Origin: Apostichopus japonicus
Taxonomy: Eukaryota; Echinodermata; Holothuroidea; Aspidochirotida; Stichopodidae
DNA: 64,000 nucleotides
Direction of reading: 5' to 3'
Assembly: GCF_037975245.1 (NCBI RefSeq)
Contig: NC_092578.1
Span: 5,557,001-5,621,000 of the forward strand
A program made the translations under genes and the position numbers. How positions within the stretch are numbered: position 1 is the stretch's first letter; each line of letters starts with the position of its first letter. The notes beneath the pieces are model-generated. The model saw only the letters and a program-made list of their open reading frames with translations. It did not search any database and was not told where the DNA came from. This document shows, one piece after another, positions 24,801 through 33,800 of this stretch.

Positions 24801-27800
24801 TCTGGTCTGTACTTGCAAATCGATGTTAGATGCTCTTTGTTGTCTAATTTGCACATACTTTGCCTTTGATATGGAGTATCCAAAGGAATGTAAAAATTCC
24901 TTGTTGCTGGCAGAAACCATGCTTGGAGCGAAGAATAGAACAACACGAAGTGTACAATCACTTATTCAAAAGGTACTTTCATGTACCTCCAAAGTGTAAA
25001 ACACCCTCATTTGCTCTAACTTTGATATTGAGTATCAAAGATATGTTAGACTCCATTACTGCTGGCTGAAACAATGATATTAGTCCAGAACAGAAAAAAC
25101 ACAAACTATGCATTTATTGATTCAAAGGACCTTCATATAGCTCTTTAAGCTTTAACTTTAATAGACTAAGAGTTCTATACAATGGAAAACTAATTGAAAG
25201 CAAAAAAGTGTAAAAAGTATGGTTATTCTGTTTCTCAAAGTTTAGGTGTATGTTTTCTTCATTTTATTACCAATGCAAAGAAACTTTTGAAAAAAAGGTT
25301 TTGACTGTTCTTTTCCATTTTCTTTCATTTAAATTATTTATTCTTCATAAATAATTGCTGCATGGGCTGAAAAAGTTCTGGTCTGCACTTGCAAATCCAT
25401 GTTTGATGCACTTTAATTCATATATATAATTGTTAACCCTTGCCAATGAATGATCACTATTTCAAGTTTATGTCAACCTTTCCATGATGATATTAAAAGT
25501 AAATCACTAAAGTTTCATATTAGAATTTAGTATCATAACAATGTATTTAGTGTCAATACGCAAAACATTGTAACCCTTTGAGATGTACACATGTGCATGG
25601 GCGGGAGAAATCTAAAAAGTTTAAAGATGTTTGGTGTTGATTACATCCTAAAGCAGAGTTTTTTGTACTACGAAAACAAATAATCGTTGATGTTTAATTG
25701 ACTGGAAATCAATGGTGTTTATCGTTCTCGTCATTATATCTGGTCGTTTTATAAGTCATAGTATATATACATAAGTTAATTAGCCAAAGCATATCTTGCA
25801 AAGAAAATTATGTGTCTTTCATGAACGGAAAAGATTGATCAAAGTCATCTGCTTTTTACGTACTTTCAAGGAAGATATCGTTTTAACAAGTCTTAGAATA
25901 CTTTAACTGTTTTGGAGTACATGTGTTTAGTGTGCCTTCTTTTGTTCTGTTCTGACGCGTTTGATTTGATACGTATTTGTTTCAATAAAACATTGACAAA
26001 ACTACAATATTTTATCTCAGCTTTCATTTCTTAAGATTACATAAATGGTTAAGTGAATAGTAATTTTACTCATGGCTTGAGTATGTTTATGGTTCGACTA
26101 GTAAATTTAAACAAATTTCCTGGTAGTTTTCGGGATGTAACTTTACGAGGCTTATATAGTAACTTTACTACCAACACCATGTAAGCATACTCATAGTGGT
26201 CGTAAATTTACTCACATTTGCCTAGTAGAATTGGGGATGTAACTTTACTCGCAATTGGAGTAAATTTCGTTTTCTGTGTAAGCTGCTTTTATTGCATTTC
26301 GTCCCAATTCTTTATATATGAAAGCTGATCTTACTGACCTGACTTGTTTACAAGTATGATTATGCTTGTCCAACATCAAAGCAAAACAGTTTGCTGCCTG
26401 GATCTCATTCAACCAGCACATTAAGGACTTCTGCAATTGTATAGCCTCCCCTTCCCCTCTGTTTATGGCATATAGAAATAATGAACAGCCAAGGTTTCTC
26501 AAAATGTCAATTGATAAAAACTTTACATGTCTGGTTAATATGGCATAAAATAAGCGAAGGCCTATAAACAATCTCCTTCTGTGGAGTAATAAAGCTTTAC
26601 TTTACTTTTAGGCCACCAAAAAAGGGCAAAAAGGAAATAATACTCAAGGATTAGTTTGTACCACGCAACCGATTAAATAGAGGGCATCGTAGACATATGC
26701 TAAGTATAAAAACATAATTGCTTAAATACCGATAAGAAAAGAATAGGCAAATAAATGCATACATGGGGATCAGCATATCATGTGTAAGCCAAGGTCTATA
26801 GATATATTTGAGAGCGTTGACGATGTGCATGCCATATAGTATCACACAATGTAATATGTTTGCTATACTAATGACCCACCATGTGTTTGGGTCAAACCAG
26901 GATGATTGAAGCAAGAAGAGTGGCTTCATGTGGACTACTTCAGAGTTCCTATGATACTTATACCTATGATATAAACTTTACAGTACCTATCAAATAAGTA
27001 CCTATCAAATAAGTACCTATCATATGACCTTGGGAGTAACAATTATAATGATATATGATATACTGATGATATGAACTTGGAACTCGGGATTACCTATGAG
27101 CACTTGTTAAGAACTCTGGAGTATCAATGATACAAGTACCTACGATATGCACTGAGGAGTAGCTCCCAGTACCTATGATATTAACGTAGGAGTAGGCCTA
27201 CCGAAGCCCTGAGTAGTAGGCTACATTTTAGTCACTAGATATTGTATATGCTGAAAAACGTTAACCAATAATTTAATAATTATTGCGTTTGTAAACACTC
27301 TATATTAATTCTCTCTACCATTGGCCTATTACAGTGATACAACACACGATAAAATGTTTTTGTTTTTTCAATAAACATAACAAATAGCCAGCCCTACAAT
27401 TAGTCCACCTATATAGCTGGGTTTCTCAATCTTCGACAATCTTTTTTGCTCCAAAAAAGTTCAATACCTTTAGTTTACGATGCGACTCTGTAATGGCTAT
27501 GTTTTCATTTTGACAGTGCTGGAAAGAAATGGAAGCAAGATTGAGTGGTGCACAAATGTTGGAAGGCAGTGAGAGACAGAAAAGATATGATGAAGGTAAC
27601 TTCATAGACCTTCTTTATCCTTTTTACAATAAAATTATGCATTCCTCTTTTTGTGTTATACTGTAGCGCCTCCAACAGGTTGTAACTAGCCAAGCGGCTG
27701 TGGGTTCGATGGGGCCGCTGTCAGCCACCCTATGTCAGGATCAATGTGGGGCAATTACAAGTTAACAATACCTGAACCAATAAAACACGAACAAATAAAT

Positions 27801-30800
27801 TGAATTTTCTACAACCAATAAATTTAATACAAAGTCCGTCGCCAAACGTATAATTACGGGTCCTAAATCTACAATACGTAGGCGTTGCCTCGGGGAAATT
27901 CAACCCGAATCAAAGTCATCCCCAAGCCACAAATACAAGAATAATCCCGCAGGGTGAAGCGATAAAATCGTCCGACGCAAACACCGTGTTCCCAAACTTT
28001 AAATGGGTTTAGAGAACTAATTCAAAGGGATTCCGAAAAACGGGAAAAACGTCTACAACATTATAAGAAAAAGGACTCGGACTTGCCTAAACTATTAAAA
28101 TATAAAAGAAAATTTAACTTACTTAAAGAACTGGCCAACGGACCTCACTGGGCAGCAGCTTACACCCAACCCATAACACACTCTTAGAAATCAAAATTAC
28201 AACTGCTCTAACTTAATACAAATACTGACTCGAAACCTCAGATCTTCGCGTGGCTCGAACATTCCACATAGCTATGAAGGAACCAGACTGTTGTCACAAG
28301 AGCTGGACAGCTGAAAGGGAGACGGAAACAAACGAATAAAATAGCATGTGAAACTACACCAATTCACTATACATATAAAAGATATTAGATCAAACAGACC
28401 CCAGAGAACAATAGAACAATACACACAAACAGGACAACTACTCCAGCAGTGATGCCACCTATGTACGGAGACGTCTACGTGACGCTCATCCGTGCGTCAG
28501 ATCACCCCCACCCTAATGAGTAGGTCTCGTCCTCGAGTCTACAATAGAAAATTCCAAAAGTTAAGTAGTTCCCAATGAAATGCCCCAAACACACATACAC
28601 CCGTGCCGTCCCAACCAAATGTATGTTTTAGTGTCAAACACCCGCAGAACAATGAACCTGCGCACAATCCACATTTCTGCATCCAAATAGGTTACTAACG
28701 ATTAACCATCAATTACATTTCCTTTAAATATTAGAATGGTGATCAGTCACGCTAATATTGTACATAATCACTTAACCACACCGGAGGGCGACGTCTTCGT
28801 CCTGTAGGTCCTATATCACCCAGCGAGGTCGCCTAACACAATCATTATCACAATGTTCATCGCTCCCAGCCTCTTCTTCGCTCCATATATCTCTGTCACT
28901 ACTCTCCCCCCTTCAACCCTATCCCCAGTAATCGAATATGCAGTATTTTCCTCCGGAAACAGCTCCCGCACCCCGAAACTCGTGCATAATGCATCCGGCT
29001 CAAGATACCGCTTCAGTCTGGTTTCCTGCAACTAAAACGATAAGCCATTAATAATATGGGGACATGCACATCCCAATCTCTTTGATTCTCATGCTCATAT
29101 ACGCTGATCATTTGTTCCAACGTCCTGTTGAATCTCTCTACTAACCCATCACACTGGGTCGATATTCCGTCGTTCTAGTTTTATGAATTCCTAGGCTTTT
29201 AAATAATTCCCCAAATAATTCAGATTAAAAATGTGAACTTTGGTCAGAATGTATGATCTGCGGTACCCAAAATCTAGCAATGAAATAAGTATTCTGAAGC
29301 CACAGGTTTGGCCTCTTGATTAGAAATGGGATAAGCCTCCGTCCACTTAGTAAATTAGTCGGCAACTACTAATATATACCTGTTGCGGTTGTAAGTCTCA
29401 AGTAAAGGACCTAGAACATCAATCGCTACACGTTGCATTGGCTCTCATGCCTTCACTATTTCCATAGGGACTTGACCACGGGGAGTAGGGGGTATCAGAC
29501 GGGAACATAATTCACATCTACGACACCAGTCCTTGATGTCCCTTCTCATGGAAAACCAATAACACTTTGCTCTTACATTGGCCCTAGTTTTCTTTTGCCT
29601 AAATGACCATCAGTGGGGGAATTATGCAGCTCGTAAAGTATATCACTTCTCAAATTCTGGGGCACCACCAATAAGTAACTATTTTGTTCACCAGAGTCTG
29701 AACCCCATAACCTGTAGAGTACCCCTTCCCTAACATGAAATAAATCCCACTGATACCAATAGGCTCTGACTGCCCTACTCATTCCGCTAACTTTTTCCCA
29801 TCCCGGCCGGGGACCACCAGCGTTCTTTCAGTGCAAAATGACCCCGATATCCGGGTTATCGCACTGATACTGTCGCAGTTGGGCCTTACTACAACATCCC
29901 ACCCAATTACTATCGACAGTTACTAGATTTTACCTAAGGGGATCATTACCAACTACCTTTGTAGTAAGCTCGTTCTCCAAATTAGGGGAACTAAATTCTA
30001 CTCAAGATAATGCATCGGCATTAACATGTACTCTTCCAGGCCTTGTCTCTATCTCAAATTCAAAAGTATTTAATACTTCGATCCACCTGGCCACTTGACC
30101 CTGATGGGATTTGAAGTAATAGAGCCATTTTAAAGACCCGTGGTCTGTTCTAAGGTGAAACTTGTTACCATAAAGATATGGACGGAAGTATTTTACAAAC
30201 GTAACAACCGCAAGGAGCTCTTTCCTAGTAACATCATACTTTTTTACTCAATGTTCTACTAGCATATGCTACAGGGTGCTCCTCCCCATTAATCTTTTGC
30301 GAGAGATCTGCTCCCACCGCACGGTCACTCGCATCAGTGTCTAGTATGAACATATTTTCAAACTTTGGATATGCCGTAACGGGGACAGATTCCAATTTAG
30401 GCTTCAGGAGCTGAAACCGTTCCCCACAATGATCAGTCCAAACTCATTTCTCTCCTCTTCGGGAAAGTGAGTGAAGGGATTGCTATCTCTGCGAAATGTC
30501 CACAAATTTCCTATAACTCTTGTATGAAAATCGTGAAAGTGGATTCATCTGTCATAGATTATGTTGAAGAAGGCAAAAACTTAATAATACGTGGATATAA
30601 AAAGGAGAGTGCGGTTTTATGCCTTGATGGTGTAACTTTTGACCTCAAAGAAGCGCAGACATCAAATTCCCTTTTACTGGACATATGTTTCTGTGATCCA
30701 GAAAATTTCCAGGAGAATGAGACACATATTCATTATTTTGCGGTACAAGCATTAGCTCATGAATATTATGAACTACGCACCATGCGACCGAGAGTATAGA

Positions 30801-33800
30801 AGCTACAGCACTTATTGGAACAACATGTATATGCTGGCGATCTCTGTGAAGACAGTCCCAGTCACACAGGTCCTAAGTTTACTGACAACGATCTCTTAGA
30901 TGTAGTTCAGGCCAGTCAGAAAGAATTAAGGGCTGAACTGAATAAACTTAGAGCTTGTTGTATCAATGGGTTTTGGCGGCTTCTAGACTTTGATTATGAG
31001 TTTGAAGTTTTGTTTTTGAATGATTTAGTCAAGAATAATTGTCGGTATGAACTTAAATCGAAATGCATGCTCTGCTGGTAGAGTACTTGATTGCTTGCAT
31101 CGATATATAAATCGTACTTAACACTATTTTCTTGTAGAAAGGTAATTTTTAAACTTAAATCAACTTTAGTTGTATCTGACAACAACAACAAAGTTAGTGT
31201 GTTAGTCTGCAATTTGCTATGAAAGAGAGTAATTTCAACTTACCACTTTAAACTGCTGTTGTGGTTTATTAACTGCTTACGAATGCGTCACATTTATTTA
31301 TTGGTAGCCCTCGGGAATATGAGAGCTATGGTGAAGGAGATCGTACAGGAGAGGAAGGAAAATCCACCCAAGCCTCACGAGAGAGCTTTCATTGACCTTC
31401 TCATGGAAAACGAGGATATTTACGATGAGTCAAAGCTACTGGCAGAGGCGACCACATATATGGTTGCAGGATTTCACACCTCTGGATTTTGTGAGTAAAG
31501 TATGAAACATCACAATGTTGGCATCCTAAACAAACTTGAATTGACATTTCTGTAAAAAACTCGTAACAATATGCAGTTATGACATCATAGCACAAGTTAT
31601 GGTAAACTATCATTAAAGAAGTCTCTATACTTGGCATAATCCCTACTTAATTATTCTCGCAACTAGAAATCTCAACATTCAGGAAGGACATGAATAACCT
31701 GCCTTCTGCTCACCCCTCCCCCTCCCCCGATATCTTCTTTTGTTTCCACATCTGTCACCCATCTTCTTGTAGCTCTCATCTACCTTTTTTCTCCCTACTG
31801 TTCTGTCTTTGCCCTCCTCTAGTTTATTCCGCACTCTCTTTGCTTAATCCTCTCTTTGTCCCTCTTCAGTTTATCTCCTACCTCTCCTCTTCGACCTGTT
31901 GGTTTCTTTCTTCTCTTCATCCCTTGTGTACTAATCCTCTTACATCTATCTCTTTTGTGTTCACCCTGCTCTTTAACCTGTTTGTGTTCTGTGCGTGTAT
32001 TTGTCCTTTCTGTTACTTGTCATTCAGCCTCTGAAGAAGATCCTGCTAGGATCGAAACTGCAAGCCCACTTACTTTTAAACAACTAGTAATCTCATAAGT
32101 ATCCAATATAACCTGAAATCCTCTCTTGTAAATAGTTAACACTCACTATGTCTGAATCAGAATTCTTTGACGTTTCTTTGTTTTGCTATGTCTTTTTTCT
32201 GATTAGTTGCCATAGGCAGATAAGTAACCAACGCATTCAAGTTTGGGTGTGCGTGTGTATGTGACGCCCTATTTTTAAACACAATATCTCCAGATAGGTA
32301 ACCTCTGCAGTTCTCATATTTGGCATGTGGTCGACCATAATTAGTACAAGAAACATATTATTTTGAATGGAGGTCATTTGGGGTCAGCACAGGGCAAAAT
32401 GTGGAAATCTCAAATATACTATCTCCAGAACCTGAACAAATACATATGTAGTGTAAAGCTTTCACACAATTTGTTGTAGGTCACAGTTTACACGTGAATG
32501 ATACATAAATTGATGATCGCTATATTTATCTATGCGCCATAACCTGAACATCTAAGCAGACTTAAACAGTTACAATTTACATGTGAGTGATACATACATT
32601 AATGATCGCTATATTTATCTATGTTCCAGAATCTGAACATATCAGCTCATATACCTATGTATGGTAGGATAGCCTTATATAGTGTAAAGCTATTTGGTGT
32701 AAGTCACAGTTCATTTAAGTTAACCAGGGGTCAAAACTTTCAGCTGTAATCAACATAGCTGATGCATCAATAATATTTAAATGTTTATAAATGTTCCTAG
32801 TCGATTGCTAGTTAAAACATATGCACCCAAAATAGGCAAATGAACCTGGTTATCGAAGATCATTTGATTAGTTGCAATGATGTTTCAAACAGAATTTAGT
32901 GGTAATGAAAAGGGTACTAGGACACTTTAGACCAAATCGATATGACTGTTTAACATTAAAGACGTGTTGCTCTATGTCATAACTAGAGGTTTTGTATCAA
33001 CGTTTTCAGTGATAACTGATTGAATGATGTTGTTTCCCTTCATTATAATTCACTATAGTGCTATGTTGGACCATCTATTACCTGACCCTGAATCAAGAGG
33101 TACAAGAGAAAGTGTACCAGGAAGTCTTGCGAGTGGCTGGATCTAAAGAATCCATCGGACCCGAGGACATTACTAAATTTCAGTGAGGTTTTACATTTTA
33201 ATTCATGATACGATACCAAGTAGTTGTAGTACAGACTTTAGCAGTTACAATTTACATGTTAGTGATACATACAATGATGATCGCTCTATTTATCTATGGC
33301 TATAAAACAAAGACACAGCTTATATTAAACTTTGAAGCAGAATAAAGATGACTAACCTAATATGCTGGTTTTAAATAATTCAAAGTGTTGAAGGATGTCA
33401 AGTATATATGTGATTGATCTTTCATCAAAGTTTATTCCAAATGTCACAAAATAGCATGATTTGTATGATAGATTCTGTTGAAACAAAAGTGGTCATGTCA
33501 TTTTAATTTTTTTTATTAGTTATGTTAGCTGGCTGGCTGGCTGGATGCTGTTGCAGCGTTTGTGGTTGTGATTAGATAATCATCTGAATAGCATGTACCT
33601 GACTAGCATGTAGAATTCTTCTTTTGTCATGAGAAGTTTTGTCAAGACAATGACAGTATTAAGTGGCTGGTAGTTTCTTAACAAACCTAGCTTCCCTTTA
33701 TACCAGGGAATAATTTAGTGTTCTAAGTTTGTGTACCAGGTTTGAAGGATCTGAACTTTGTCTCGTATGAAATACTATGGTTTTCTTGTGTTAAAAAACT

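Larger units (their letters stand above)
14945..26278 (+). mobile_element. complete two-gene CACTA/CMC-type DNA transposon, 11.3 kb
   Basis: The ends are CACAGAAAAC at 14945 and its exact complement ending at 26278, flanked by TA (14943-14944 and 26279-26280). Copy 2 reads straight from exon 5 into gtgagctgc (46738 on), and copy 1 resumes at 26281 with agctgctttt, which fixes both edges. The terminal 200-350 bp on each side hold repeated agtaaatttact-like motifs in both orientations (about 14975, 15186, 26100-26270), resembling the subterminal transposase-binding arrays of CACTA elements. Inside are a transposase gene (17270-19747) and a spliced accessory gene (20175-24999), both open and in the host orientation. 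TA duplications and CAC ends fit the CMC superfamily; the exact family is not fixed. Confidence 0.88.

Noticed and set aside
28853-29035. 60-codon + strand frame over the Gypsy remnant
   Set aside because: It is antisense to the 3' part of the Gypsy element, with no splice signals or domain.
31690-32098. 114-codon and 80-codon Ser/Leu/Pro-rich frames
   Set aside because: They come from a C/T-rich tract inside an insertion with a target duplication, so composition explains the lack of stops.
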